A DNA stretch of 64,000 nucleotides, taken from NCBI GenBank assembly GCA_002286715.1, contig NSJX01000012.1:395916-459915 (forward strand), read 5' to 3'. The notes under the pieces are model-generated. The model was not told the origin of the DNA. It did not search any database and saw only the letters and a list, made by a program, of their open reading frames with translations. The position numbers and the translations under genes were made by a program. Below, one piece after another: positions 11,212 through 23,690 of this stretch (position 1 is the first letter of the stretch; every line of letters starts with the position of its first letter). Source of the DNA: Dentipellis sp. KUC8613. Lineage: Eukaryota; Basidiomycota; Agaricomycetes; Russulales; Hericiaceae.

Positions 11212-12774
11212 ATGTGCCGCTTGCTCATCTACAAGGGTACCTCGCCCGTGCAGCTCTCTCATGTGCGTTCGTTAGGCTCGTATGAGTCCTTGCATGTGCA
11301 CTTACCATGTCTCGTGCAGCTCTTGACCAGGCCCTGCCATTCCATTATCAACCAGGCATTCGACTCGAGGCTCAGGGTAGACCTCAGGCGTCCGATTAAC
11401 GGCGATGGCTTCGGTGTCGGTGCGTGTTTCCGGACTTTGGCAGCCTTCGGACCGGTATGAATGCTTTGTGCTCGCACAGGCTGGTACGACTCTGTGTACG
11501 ACGAGGAATTGGGCGGCCAGCCCTGCATCTTCACGTCCGTGACACCGGTAAGGATCATCCATCTATGAAAAGAGGCCGTGCGTGCTGACGGCGGACTTAA
11601 GGCGTGGAACAACATCAACCTAACCCGCCTCGCGGAGAAGATCAAGTCGCCCCTTGTCTTGTGCGTAGCCCCGCCTCCTCTCCGAAGCATCCCTCCCTGA
11701 CTTACACCGCTACTCTAGTGCCCACGTCCGCGCGACCACCGCCGGCTCGCTGTCGCTCGACAACTGCCACCCCTTCATCCACGGCAAGCTCATGGTACGT
11801 CCGTGCTCGCGTCTGAGCCGAATAGCGGTTGATTCTCGGGTGCGCGCAGTTCATGCACAATGGAAGCATCGAGGAGTTCCCCCGGATCAAGCGGCGGCTC
11901 CAGCAGCAGCTCCCTGACCATATCTTCAACGTCGTGAACGGCAATACCGATTCTGAGTGGTCGTTTGCGCTGTTCTTATCCAAGGTATGCTTCATCCGGT
12001 CGATCTTCCGAAATCGTCCGCTCATTGTATGCACAGCTGCCAGATGCGAACGCGGAGTCGTTCTCTCACCGCGTTCTGCAGAACGCTATGCTGGAGACGA
12101 TTGCTACGCTGAACCAGCTGGCTGAAGATGCCGGTATCACTCAGGTATGCCCTCAGCGCTCTGTTTCTGCTGCAAAGGTGCTTACGCTTTCATGCCCTCT
12201 AGCCGAGCTTGATGAACTTCTGCGTTACGGACGGCGAGAGCGTCGTGGCGACCCGCTACATCTCTTCCCGTCACGATGAGGCTGCATCACTGGTATGCTT
12301 CATTGAATACTCTACTAGATTAACGATGCTAAGGCTTCCAACAGTGGTTCTCGTCTGGAACGACATTTAGTGAATACGCAGATGGTGGCCATTACAAGAT
12401 GTCCAAGGCTGACAAGAGGGAGAACATCATCATGGTACGGCACCTCTATGCATTTCCTCGGCACTTCCTATCTCACATGTCGACAGGTGGCGAGCGAGCC
12501 TCTGACCTTCGAGAAAGGTACATATCTATCCATATTTTTTTGGCCGTGCAACTGACCTTTGTACCTCTTTTCAGCCGACTGGATGGAGATCAAGACGAAC
12601 TACATGGTCGTCATCACCCCGAAGATGAACCTGCTCCAGATCCCCATCATTGACAAGTTCTACGTCCCACCCTCGGATCCTGAGTCGCAGTCGCGTGCCA
12701 CGGATCTCGCAGCTGCCAAGGGCCTCTTGAACTCCCGCCGCACCATCCCGAATGCACCCCTTACCCCACCTTGA
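11212..12774 (+). CDS. DUG3: Dug3 class II glutamine amidotransferase (glutathione degradation)
   Basis: Glutamine-amidotransferase subunit that in yeast acts with Dug2 to release glutamate from glutathione in the cytosol. It begins MCRLLIYKG, so Cys2 becomes the N-terminal nucleophile after Met removal. Family sequence follows: SIINQAFDSRLR, RPINGDGFGVGWYD, FTSVTPAWNNINLTRLAEKI, FAHVRATTAGSLSLDNCHPF, KLMFMHNGSI, GNTDSEWSFALFLSK, LMNFCVTDGESVVATRY, IIMVASEPLTFEKADW and NYMVVITPKMNLLQIPI. At least ten short exons, the first only about 44 nt (from 11212). It ends in a Ser/Arg/Pro tail before TGA at 12772. Confidence 0.93.
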
Positions 12775-13242
12775 TATCCCTCCAACATATTCCCCTTCTT
12801 GTAAAGTGTAAAATTCGTGTACCATCTCTGTTTTTTTCCTGGGACTTTCTAGTACTTGTTACGGATCGTATCGCATATTGCTAAAGGGCTCAGTCACCAG
12901 CGGGCCCGCATCATATTAGTTTTATTAGAGTAACCGCAATATCGATTATCTACTTCATAAAGTCATACCCCAATTCCCAATTCAGTGCCTTGGAGCGTTG
13001 ACAGTATTTTTATGGAAAGGTGTCTGAGCTTTGGTGTCGATGAGACCGATGCGCGAGTGGCGCAGGAGTCACGGCCTTGAGGCGGGAGCAGCACGTTCCC
13101 AGAGGGTCTTTGTTTACATGTACTGGACAAGCACCATGACGGCTCCTTGAGCACAGCTGCGCCAGACTCGCCCTTCCACATCCTCTCCAGTCATTACACT
13201 CTTCGCGGCTCAGTCGTTGCGAGCCGCGTTCCAGCAGATTTC
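12775..13242. other. Spacer between DUG3 and ICE2
   Basis: Four hundred and sixty-eight bases between two plus-strand genes. AT-rich 3' flank near 12780-12960, then GC-rich promoter sequence before the ICE2 start. No supported gene. Confidence 0.35.
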
Positions 13243-14633
13243 ATGCCGACCCGGGCGAGTCTCCTATGGAGCGCCCTCACGAGCACCGCCAAGTGAGTCC
13301 CTAGCCCTACCCTCTGCGAAAGCACGCGCCGCCCACTCACCTACGCGTCTTTCTGCCCCACGCAGGCTCTCGAATTTCCTCCAGATCATCCTCTTCCTCC
13401 CCTTAACGCTCTCGACGCTCTCCAAACACGCGTTTCTCCTCCTCTCGCTGCTCATCTTCCTCGCGTCGCTCATTCACGGCACGCTCCTGCTCATCTGGGG
13501 CTCCGCGCTCCTGCCCGTGCTGCAGCTGCCCACGCAGGCGTTCCTGCTCCTCGTCTGCTTCAATGTGTTCTCGCAGACGGTCAGCCCGGTGCTGCTCAGC
13601 GCGGCCGAGTGGTGGGGCACGATCCTCACGCTCTCGAGCCCGATCTTTATCGTGTTTGAGAGCATGTCGAGCTTGCTGGTTGCGCAGAAGCTCGGGCAGC
13701 TCGGCAGGGAGCTCGTCAGTGAGGGCGAGGCGTATCAGTTTGGGCTGTTGATTGCGGCCGCGGCGGCGTATGTCACGTCGGCGTGGTGGATCGTCATTGT
13801 GCGTGCCCTCCATCCTTTGTTTTTTGCTCTTACGGCGTGTATACTAATGGGAAGTGCAGTCGTACCCGGCGGCGGCGATGTCGCCGCTCTCGTCCACCCT
13901 TCTGGGCGTGGCGTTGACCGCGTTTATTTTTCTTACTCTCATTGGCTTCGGCCTGCGACGCACGAATGTCATTGAGTCATCGGGGCTCGCGCTGTTCATC
14001 GCGTACAACGTCTGGCTCTGCGGATTCGACCAGCAGTCGTTCTCGGACCCCGCGTCGTCCTAGTACGTCCTGCTCTCCGTTGTCTCAAATTCATGACCTT
14101 ATAGATGATGGTGATGGTACCAGTGCACCTCTGCTTCCCAATATCCTCCCGCATCTGCAGACGCTTATCAATTTCGTGACGAACACGCTCCCGAAACCCG
14201 TGTTGATCGCGCTGATTTACCGCCTTGCTATCTTGCTGGGTGCGGCGCAGATATTGCCGACTATTGGGGCGGATAGCTGGGAGACGGAGTATGGCGTGGA
14301 TGATGGATGGGACGGCAGACCTGTAAGCTCTGTGCAACCCAATTTGATTATTGCTGACGATGGCCTCGTCTTCCCCAGACCTCAAAACTAACCCGCATCC
14401 TGCTGACGTACCGCCAATGTATCCTCGTTACAGTCTACTCACATCTCCTATGTAAGCACCCACTTCCCTCCTTCATCGCGTTGCAGGACTAAGGCGGTAT
14501 CGAAGTACTCGACCATTCATCACAGGTGTGGTGGCGATGGATGAACATATTCTTCACGCTTGTCATCTGGAGCGTCGAGCTGCTCGTCAGCGGGGAGGAC
14601 GACACCATCAACAAAGACTGGAAGGTCGAGTAG
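13243..14633 (+). CDS. ICE2: ICE2-family ER membrane protein
   Basis: Polytopic membrane protein of the fungal ICE2 family, which in yeast affects cortical ER inheritance and phospholipid metabolism. Eight or more hydrophobic segments, for example SNFLQIILFLPLTLSTL, AFLLLSLLIFLASLIHG, LLIAAAAAYVTSAWWIVI and LLGVALTAFIFLTLIGF. Family-like blocks include AEWWGTILTLSSPIFIVFE, ESMSSLLVAQKLGQLGREL and the C-terminal VLDHSSQVWWRWMNIFFTL followed by IWSVELLV. Six exons: a short first exon (13243-13292) encodes MPTRASLLWSALTSTAK, and the last exon starts near 14493, since only that choice keeps the LDHSSQ block in frame. Family assignment rests on recognition of these blocks. Confidence 0.75.
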
Positions 14634-14884
14634 CGGACTCGCAGCGGGATCCTGATTCCTGGTGGTCTTCCTTGGATTATGTGACTTTAGTACCGGATGA
14701 CATTCTAGTGATTCAGGGGTGATAGCTGCTGTGGTTGTCCCCCTTCGCGCAACGGCCCTCGCGCCGCTTGTAGACTAATGTTAGAATATGCAGGTATAGT
14801 TCCTGGATAAGTCGCCGGCGTCAGCACCACGTTATCGGCTCCCATTTCTCCAGGTAATTCACGCTCACTCACCACGACCCTCAT

Positions 14885-15482
14885 CTACGGCGCATGATTC
14901 GACTTCCACGTCGCCTCCTCCTCCCGCTCGCCCTCATAGTACTCCCGCTTCCAAATCTGCACCTTCTCCTTGACCTCCTCCAGCAGGAGCTCGCACGCCG
15001 CGAATGCCTCGCGGCGGTGCGGGGACGACACCGCGATGACGATCGATGGCTGCCCGACCGGGACGCTGCCCAGCCGGTGGTGGATCGTGCATCGGAGCAG
15101 GGACGGGACACTCTGCCCCGCGGGGTGGTGCGCTGAGCGTTTGACGGACTGGTGTGCCGAGTGGATGATGTCTGCCATCGTCTTGAGTGCGAGCTTGGTG
15201 TAGGCCTGATACTCGAGCTTCGTCACTCCCTTCCCTATAGGAGGTGTCGTCGACACAGCGATGGCCTATGGTGTGAATAAAGCATATCTTCTACTGCATC
15301 GATACGTTCATACCTCGAAACGAGTTTCGCGTTGTCCCGATGAAGACTGCGGTTGCGCCGGCTGCATCGTCCGCGACCGACGCGACGATCTCCTCCGTGT
15401 TGAGCGGCGCATACGTGAGCACGCAGGAGCCCTCTGCAGTGTCCAAGCGGCCTTCAACGGACGCACTGTTCGTCGAGCTCAT
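14885..15482 (-). CDS. MOCS2B: Molybdopterin synthase large (catalytic) subunit MOCS2B/MoaE
   Basis: Converts precursor Z (cPMP) to molybdopterin together with the sulfur-carrying MoaD/MOCS2A. Exon 1 gives LTYAPLNTEEIVASVADD, then AGATAVFIGTTRNSFRG; exon 2 gives KGVTKLEYQAYTKLALKTM, IHHRLGSVPVGQPSIVIAV, SSPHRREAFAACELLLEEV and KVQIWKREYYEGE, which includes the active-site lysines of the family. One intron splits at the FRG/KGV junction. Its presence suggests the fungus makes Moco enzymes such as nitrate reductase or sulfite oxidase. Divergent from the pseudouridine gene over 182 bases; convergent with ICE2 across 251 bases. Confidence 0.94.
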
Positions 15483-15664
15483 GCTTGATAAGATCGTACC
15501 CGGGCAGAGCGGCAGGCCTGCACATTATATGTAAGTACCATCCGGATGAGCGCCGCGACGCGTCCCGAGGCGCGTCGACGCTGCACGTGGTGCGAACTAG
15601 TATGATTGCTTGTCTGCAGCGCCCGAGTCTGCAGCCTCTCGAACCTGACCATCACCGCTGAAGT
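15483..15664. promoter_or_regulatory. Divergent promoter MOCS2B / pseudouridine gene
   Basis: Only 182 bases between opposing start codons, so a shared bidirectional promoter. Contains CGACGCGTCC and GAGGCGCGTCGACG near 15550-15575, an imperfect palindromic GC-rich patch. Confidence 0.5.
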
Positions 15665-18600
15665 ATGCTTCGCACATCCGTGCGGACCTTCGCAACCCAA
15701 GCGCGGGGTGCACACGGCCTCCCAGCGTCCCTCGCGCGCGCGCTGGACAACGATGCGCCCATCGACGTGCACCCCGAGGTCGAGGATGCGCTGCGCACGC
15801 GCAAGCCCATCGTGGCGCTCGAGACGACCATCATCACGCACGGCATGCCGTACCCCGCGAACCGCGACACCGCACAGAGCGTCGAGCGCAACGTGCGTTC
15901 GACGGGGGCCATCCCGGCGACGATTGGGCTGCTTGGGGGGCGGATCAAGATCGGGCTGGATGCGGGGCAGCTGGAGCATCTTGCGGATACAGAGGGTAAT
16001 CCTGGGGCGGTGAAGCTGTCGAGGCGGGATCTTGGTGCTGCTATTGCGCTGAAAAAGGATGGGGGGACTACGTGCAGTACCACCCTTATACTTGCTGCTC
16101 TTGCTGGGATCAAGGTGCGGAATACCATCTTACTGGTTGCGAACTACTACTGATTCCGCAGTAGGTGTTTGCTACTGGAGGGTACGCTATGGCGTTCTAA
16201 TCATAAGTCCGCAAGCTCATGACAGATATTATTTGACAGGCTAGGCGGTGTACACCGCGGAGGAGAGGCCTGTATGTGACACAGGTTGGTCGTCCTAACG
16301 TACTGAATCTCACACGCACCCGGAAGCCATGGATGTGTCCGCAGACTTGCACGAGCTGTCGAAGTGCCCAGTCGGCTTGGTGTCGGCCGGCGTGAAATCT
16401 ATCTTGGATATCGGCAGGTCAGCGCTGACTCTATTCCTCCAAGTCGTATAGGAAGTTAACGCGTCGGTGTTTCGACAGGACATTGGAATATCTGGTACGT
16501 ACCAGAATAAGTATACAGGATACTTGCTGGGTACCTACTGCGCTGTAGGAAACACTCGGCGTCCCGGTCGTCACATACGGTCCTACGAACGATTTCCCTG
16601 CTTTCTACAGCCGCAAGAGTGGATTCCATGTAAGTCACATTCAATGGCTTTTAGGAGCACCTCGTGAAATCAATTTCTGCGTCATGAAGAGCCCTTGGGT
16701 CGTCAACGACCCGCTAACTGCGGCAAATATTCTCCGTATGTCGATTCGCAGGCGTAACCTCCGTATAAAGCCTGACACTCCCCGTAGATTCCCAGCATCA
16801 ATTGGGCATGCGGAATGGTGCACTCTTCGCAGCGCCAATCCCCGAGGCCTACGAAGCCGTCGGTCAGGACATCCAACGCGCAGTAGAGCAGGCGGTTCAA
16901 GAATCAGAGGCAAATGGCATGAGCAAACGCGGCAAGGAAGTCACGCCGTGGCTGCTGAACCGCGTGAAAGAGCTCACGCAAGGGCAGTCGCTGGCTAGCA
17001 GTACGTTGTCCTATCTTCCTACGACGGCTGAACGCGTGGATGGATGTCTTACGACTATTGCAGATATTGCGCTCATTGAGAACACCTCATTGATCGGAGG
17101 TCGGATAGCGGTGGAATATGCTCGAATGGCGAACGAGGGAAATTCGGAACAGTCGTTGTCTAGTGTAAGGAATTAAGTTTATCTATATCTTTCCCCAATG
17201 CAAATATCCATTTGGATCTCTCGTCTAGAAAGAAGCGCTATACTCAGGACTTAGCCTTCCGCCCGCATCAACCGCCCGTCCAACAGCGCCGGTACAGACG
17301 CAAGACGGCCCGGCTAAGCTGATGGTTATCGGTTCTGCTGCAGTCGATATCACAGCTCGTACAATCCCCTCGACTGGATCTGACCTGGACCGCGGACTGC
17401 ACTCTACGTCGCCCGGGAGCGTCTCACTCTGCCTGGGCGGTGTCGGTAGGAACATGGCTGAAGCAGCACATCGTATCTTGGTATCCCAGTCACCGTCGCT
17501 GGCCTCTGCGGTCTCTCTGGTCTCGTCCGTCGGGAACGATTCGTTCGGTCGTCTGCTTGTGGATGAGACGAGACAAATGGGTATGCGGACTGACGGAATT
17601 GCGACCGTGGATTCTCACCGATCGGCTGTATGCAACATGGTCTTGGACGGCAGTGGGAATTTGATTGGAGGTGTTGCGGACATGGATGTTATCAAGTCTT
17701 TGGATAAAGAAAAGGTAGGCTGTATCCATACACCTTCATACACACTTCACTGAATTTATTTCGGGATAGGTGTTGGAACAGATAAAACGACGTTCACCGG
17801 CCCTCGTCGCCCTGGATGCAAACATATCCGGGGACCTCATGAGCGCTGTCGTAAAACACTGCGTCTCGAACAACATTCCAAGTATGTCCCCCACTGCTAC
17901 CATCTACGATAACTAACCCGCCCCCCAGCCTTCTAGTCCGTATCCGCGTATCCCATCCTACTCTCCGATACTAACCTCCCACAGCGAGCCCACATCCGTC
18001 ATCAAATCCACAACAATCCTCCCCGCCATCAGCGCCGCGCTCGACGCCTCCCCATCCTCCTCCTCCCAGTCACCCATCACGTTCGCCTCCCCAAATCTCC
18101 TCGAGCTCGTCGAACTCTACGCCAGCGCGCGCGACGTGCATGAGCTCACGAGCCACGCGCGGTGGTGGTCCACGATCGACACCTTCGCCATCGGCGCCGA
18201 GTTCCGCATGGCGCTCGAGCAGCTCGCGCGGCTCAGCGCCCTTGCCAATCCCCCCTCCACAGGCGAAGACAAGCGCACGCTGTCGTTCCTCACAGAGCAA
18301 GGCATCGCGCAGATGGCGATCAACCTCCTCCCGTTCTTCCAGCACATCGTCATCAAATGCGGCGCGCTCGGCGTAGTGCTCGTCATGCGCGTCCCCGGCG
18401 ACACGTCCCCTTGGGCATCCGAACGCAGTAACCCGCGCCGCCGCTACATCGTCGCACATGGGCGGTCGGAGACGGTCGTGCTGAAGCACTTCCCCGCGCA
18501 CGCGCTCGCGGGGGACGCAGTTGTCAACGTGACGGGAGCCGGGGACTCGCTCGTCGGGGCGCTGCTGGCGATGCTTACGCAGAACCCGAACTTGTTCCAG

Positions 18601-18711
18601 GATGAGAAGACGATGGATGAGGCGGTAGAGGTGGCACAGCGCGCTGCGATAGCGACGCTGGGGAGCGAACTGGCTGTATCGCCCAAGTTATCTATTAGGG
18701 GGTCGACTTAG
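15665..18711 (+). CDS. Bifunctional pseudouridine-5'-phosphate glycosidase and PfkB pseudouridine kinase
   Basis: One fused protein for pseudouridine breakdown: the kinase phosphorylates pseudouridine and the glycosidase splits the C-C bond to uracil and ribose-5-phosphate. N-terminal PsuG part: IVALETTIITHGMPYPAN, TTCSTTLILAALAGIKVFA, TGGLGGVHRGGEA, DLHELSKCPVGLVSAGVKS, VVTYGPTNDFPAFYSRKSG, NGALFAAPIPEA and IALIENTSLIGG. C-terminal PfkB part: MVIGSAAVDITART, GGVGRNMAEAAHRI, VGNDSFGRLL and the catalytic VTGAGDSLVGALLAM. The N-terminus (MLRTSVRTFATQARGAH) could be a mitochondrial presequence. More than ten exons; one is only 7 nt (17929-17935) and is required to give TFYEPTSV, the family block before the catalytic half. 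Confidence 0.93.
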
Positions 18712-18764
18712 TGGGTAGGGACAATAAGTAGTATATAACAATAATATATCCAAGTCCTTCTATG

Positions 18765-21555
18765 CTACGTCGCGGGTAACGGTCCGACTTTGACACGCAG
18801 GCTTGCCTGTCTGCGCTGTTCCTTGGTATTGACGACCTCCGCTCTACGCATAGCAAGCACTTTTTTCGCATAACGCGACTGAGCGAAATAATTGCTTCAT
18901 GAGTACAACCAGTTTTGGGACTCAGTGGGCAGGAGACATCCTTACCTGGGCACCATGCTTGAGACGAGTAATGATTCCCGCCGCATCGCCCTTCGTCAGC
19001 GACTCCACCCTGTCCGGAAACGTCGCTTCCACAGCGCCGTCGACCCTCTTCAGCTCCTGCGCATGCATACCCCACCGCTTGCCTATAAAGGCCTTCTGCG
19101 ACGGCGTAGCCGGGTCCCTCCGCCACTTTGCCGTCCGGAGCATCCTGCGCGATCATGTACATTTACCATGAGGACGCATCCGGAAGGAGAGACTCTCGAC
19201 ATGCAAGGGCCAGGGGGAAGACGTACCCTAGGGCTAAGGGACCCGGGACCACCTTGCTCGCGGCGTACGTGTCGCACCCGTGCACGGCGTCCGCGAGCGT
19301 TGCAGCCGTGAGGACGTTCCTGTTTGCCCGGAACGGCGACACCTTCATCGCCGCCGCCGTCCCGTAGTGGATCTGCGGCGCGAAGTGCGCGCGGAAGTGC
19401 ACGTCGGGGTCTTCGTGTCGTACCAGGCGCGCGGGGACATGCAACATAGGACGTGGGTGATGTCAGTGCGTGCGTGGACGTGGAGACTCGAGGCATACTG
19501 TACGTACCGCCCGTGTCATCGTCGGCACCATTGCCACGACTCGGCTCGATGCGCAGATGCCCTTTCCCCATGCACTCGAGGACGTAGATGTCGTCGCCGC
19601 AGCTGACCCATGCGTTCCGGGAGAGCTGTGCGATGTGCTGCGAGCGGCGCGACGCGTGCCCGACCAGCGCGAACGGGTCTTCGTAGTCGATGTATGTCAC
19701 CGATTTCGGCTCGTCGATGTCCGCTTGGGGGACGGACAGCGTGCCTTCTGCCTCGCTTGCATTTGCACGCGCCTCGAGTTCATCGATAGGGACGTCTGGA
19801 AGGGCAGGGGCTTCGTAAGTCTGCAGTAAGGTTGATGTGAAGAGCGGTAGTGGGTTACCATCTACGAGCTCCGAAGGGTTAAGCCCGAATAGTGTCGGCG
19901 TACATACGATGCCGGGGATGCGGTTGATTGTGTCCACGAAGTCGATGACCAGGCAGTCAGTCTTGCCGCTGTGTGGCGAGTTGCGCATGCCTCGACCGAT
20001 CTGCAAACCAGGCCCGTCAGCGCTAGCAGGGATTGGATGCAAGGTAGGAAAGCGCCTCACGATCTGCGTGAACAGGTTGCGGGAGCGTGTGGGGCGCGCG
20101 ACGATGACGCAGTCGATATTCGGTATGTCGGTGCCCTCTGTCAATATCCCTGTACCGTCATACCACGACGCGTGGTTCAGTTCAGTGACAACACAGGCTC
20201 AAGGGGATCCACGAACCGCAATTCACGAGGACGGGGAATTTTCCCTTCTTAAAGGCATTGACCAGGTCATGGCGCTCAGCTGCAGGTGTCCCTGAGTAGA
20301 GATACCGAGCGTCGAATCCTGCCGACCGGAAGACGGCCGTCAGCCGGCGTACGTGCGCAATATTCACGCAGAACACGAGCGTCGACTTCCGGTTCGCTAG
20401 CAACGACAAAAATTGAACATCAATACAAAATTCCTGTGAGCTGTGGAATAGCACTCACCAGCCTTATCCATCCACGTCTGCACAACCAAATTATTGATCG
20501 TATCCGTATTGATAACATGCGCCAAGCTTGACGCATTGAAGTCGCCCGTGCGCGCGCTGACCGTCACTTGCTTGAGATTGAGGTCCGCCTTGACGGTCGT
20601 GAAGCGCACATTGCAGAGCCTTCGCATATGCATCATATATTTCGCACTCAGTACACCACCGGGGGCGAAAACGGAAAATTTACCATTGCTCTTTGACCAT
20701 GTGCAGAAAGTCCTGGTGGTACACTATCCGCTGGAATACGGACCCCAAGGCGAGGCCGTCATGCCGGCTGAACGTCGCTGAGAACCCAATAATGGGTATA
20801 TGTCGCGACACCGGCGTGGGCACCTTCTCCGTGCCGGTAGGTTCGTCTGCGTCGGGGCTTTGGATGTCTGGCTCGAAGTACGACAATATGCGCCGGTATC
20901 TGTAAGGGTGAACAGTCAATGAGCATGAGCGCATTCACGAAGCAGCAAGCAACGTACGACGGTGCAGCAGCATGATGCGCCTCGTCAATAATAATAGCCT
21001 TCAACCACCTCGGGTCGAACTTCATCAGCCTCTCGCGCTGCAGGAGGGTCTGATACGTCGCAACGGTGCTAGAAACACGCCACAAACGCTGAGCACCACG
21101 AACACACCAGCGGCAATAATATGAATATGAATAAAAACATACACATCCGCCGTCCCCGTCGCCCGATGCCTTGCCCCCTGCTCAATCTCCACACTCCAAT
21201 CCGGGCGTATCGTGCGCGCCTGACTCGCAGCCTGGCGCGCAAGCTCGACGCTATTCACGACGACGAGCGCGCGTGTGGCCTCCGAGCCCGGTTCGCCCTC
21301 GGGATCAGAGTCCACTGAGCGAATCTGCGAGAGCAATGAGATGAAGACGGCTGTCTTGCCCGAACCTGTGGGCAGAGACACGCCTATGCGTGTGGATCCT
21401 TCTTTCAATGCATCGAGGCAGGCTGTGAGGCACGATTCCTGGTAGGGCCGGAGGACGAGGTTGCTAGTCGCTGTTGTTGCTGTTGTTGAGCGATATCTAA
21501 ACTGAAGGCGAGAAAAAGAGAGAATACGGAGAGCCCTCGAAGACGGCCATAACAT
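18765..21555 (-). CDS. IRC3: Mitochondrial DEAD/H helicase, Irc3 type
   Basis: Superfamily 2 ATP-dependent helicase; yeast Irc3 maintains mitochondrial DNA branches. The start (MLWPSSRALRILSFSRLQFR) is a classic Arg-rich, Ser-rich mitochondrial targeting sequence. Motifs in order: LRPYQESCL (Q-like), GVSLPTGSGKTAVFISLL (Walker A), DEAHH (motif II), IGFSATFSRHDG (motif III), STLVFCVNIAHVRRL, RYLYSGTPAAERHDLV, TEGTDIPNIDCVIVARPT and IGRGMR (motifs V-VI). After TDCLVIDFVDTINRIPGI comes a C-terminal extension with KWRRDPATPSQKAFIGKRW, typical for Irc3, and a basic tail ending at 18765. Several introns of about 50-90 nt interrupt it. Confidence 0.9.
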
Positions 21556-21935
21556 GGATCCAGAGGTGAAGCACGTCCGGTTCAGCTGGATCTCATACGA
21601 AGCAACTCCGAGTCAGATCCGCCTTGCCCTCGATCCACGATCTCGTCTCCTGCTGCTCTGGACTTTTGGCGACCGCGGCAGAACACCTTCGAATCGAGAC
21701 TTCGAACACCTTCTCATTTGATTTGCCATTGAAGCACTCATTCACAAGATCCAGATCAAAGCGATTCGATAGAGGACTAACTGCTCTAACCCAGGGGTGT
21801 ATATGAAGTATAGCAATAACGGGAGATATAATCAAGGGTCTATTCGAAAGCCATGACGTGGATGATACGGAAAATAAAAAATGCAATGGCCGACACTCAA
21901 GACTCCCTCTGACATCTACGCATCCGTCTAGGCAT
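21556..21935. promoter_or_regulatory. Spacer: IRC3 promoter and carrier 3' flank
   Basis: Three hundred and eighty bases between two minus-strand genes, lower GC than its surroundings. No supported frame. Confidence 0.35.
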
Positions 21936-23297
21936 TTAGCCAGAGCCTGAAAGCCAATACAATCAACTACTGTTCGACGAAGCAGAAAATAAAGGAACGT
22001 ACCACCGGAGTAGACCTTGCCGAACATGACCTCCTGGAGCTTGTCGTAGAGCGACAGGACACCAGCACCAGCGACACCACGGAGGATGTTAGCACCAGCA
22101 CCCTTGAAGAGCGACTTAACGCCCTCCTTGGCGATGATCTGATGAATTCTTTTAGAATCTGTTGCCAAGGTAATTGACGCAGGACACGTACCTGGGAGCC
22201 AGCATCGAACATGGACTTGTAGTGGACAGCAGCACCGGAAGTCATCATCATGCGACGACGGATAGTGTCAAGAGGGTAAGAAGCGAGACCAGCACCGATG
22301 GTAACACCCCAGCCGAGGAAGAAGGAAGCCAAGAACGAGCCCTGGAGAGCACCGACGAGGACGACGGGCTCTGCAATGCACCGTCAGCAACCTAAACAGC
22401 AGCCCCATAAGGTAATAAAACGTACTGAGGGAGTCGTAGACACCGAAGTAGAGACCACGGTAGACGATGATACCGACAACCGAGGGGACGAATCCACGGT
22501 AGAGACCGGCAATACCGTCGGCGGCGAGGGTCTTCCTGTAGACATCAACGAGACCGTTGAACTGGCGGGCTCCTCCACCCTTGGTCGACTTGGCGTCGTT
22601 CGCGAGACGCGTACGGGCGTAGTCGAGGGAGTAGACGAAGAGGAGGGAAGAGGCACCAGCAGCACCACCAGAGGCGACGTTGCCAGCGAACCACTTCCAG
22701 TAGCCCTCGTTCTTCTTGTAGCCGAAGAGGGACTTGAAGTAGTCCTCTGCGAAGTGATGGGGCGGTCAGAAATTGCCACGTCACCGATAAGACAGTAAAC
22801 GCACTGAAGGCAAAGTTCAACGCCTGCGTGGGGAAGTAACGGAGGACGTTGGCGGTGTTACCACGCCAGAGAGAGAGCAGACCCTCGTCCTTGTAGGTAC
22901 GAGAGAAGCAATCGACGACACCCTTGTAGGGGTGCGAGAGACGACCCTGCTTGATCTAGATGAAAGAAGCATATCGTCAGATATGAAAGAAGTCGCGTCG
23001 CGGGAAGACGCGTACCATCTCGTCCTGGTTCTGCACCAAGAGCTTGATACGCTCAATGGGCGCAGCAGACGTCTTGGCGACAGCCTATACACGGAAAACA
23101 CATTCAGTGGAAAGCCCAAGCAGAAAGGAAGACGCGACACGTACGGCGGAGACACCACCCATCATGAAGTCAACTGTAATCGTGCCAGGTCAGCAACCAA
23201 TCCCACGTCGCGAAACAGCAGCAGCCCGCCGCAACGGGCATACGGAGTACGCACTGGCAAACTCCTTAGGAGTCTTGCTCTTCTTGACGTCGGCCAT
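21936..23297 (-). CDS. Mitochondrial ADP/ATP carrier
   Basis: Inner-membrane exchanger of ADP and ATP. Three mitochondrial-carrier repeats are visible with their signatures [27 protein letters not shown] and [11 protein letters not shown]; the RRRMMM motif is diagnostic of ADP/ATP carriers. Other family sequence: [93 protein letters not shown] and [20 protein letters not shown]. The last intron (just upstream of 21945) splits the final codons so that the end reads [10 protein letters not shown], the usual C-terminus. The start at 23297 gives [17 protein letters not shown]. Probably a highly expressed gene. Confidence 0.96.
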
Positions 23298-23690
23298 TTT
23301 TTGGAAGGAGGGAAGGGAGGAGGAAACGGAGTGGTGATGGGAGAGGGAAAGATGCAGAGGCGCAGAAAAAAGTTTGCGGGCACATAAAGGCCACGGGCAA
23401 TTCCGAATTCTCCCTAACTCCGCTCAACGCGGGGCGCTGATTGGCTCGGCCGGAAGGTGAGCCTCCAGCAACGCCCGGGTGACTTTTCAGAGGATTGCTG
23501 TGCTCTCGTGCGCTGTCAACTGTTCCGGGAGTTGTTGCCGGTCCATCCCCAGGCACATTGCGCTCGCTCCGAGCCTCGTGTCGTCGTTTTACACCATCCC
23601 AAGAAAGATTGCTCGAAAACATTAGCGCGACATGTACATGTATCTACTACAGTGGTCCCGAATAATACACCAGTGCTCTACCAATAAAAC
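23298..23690. promoter_or_regulatory. Spacer: ADP/ATP carrier promoter and SIZ 3' flank
   Basis: About 393 bases. A purine-rich run on plus (pyrimidine-rich on the carrier's strand) at 23300-23345 sits just upstream of the carrier start, a layout common before strong fungal genes. No coding frame supported. Confidence 0.45.

Noticed and set aside
13403..13813. Charged minus-strand frame over ICE2
   Set aside because: Antisense of hydrophobic helices naturally gives Arg/Glu-rich sequence; the plus strand has clear membrane segments.
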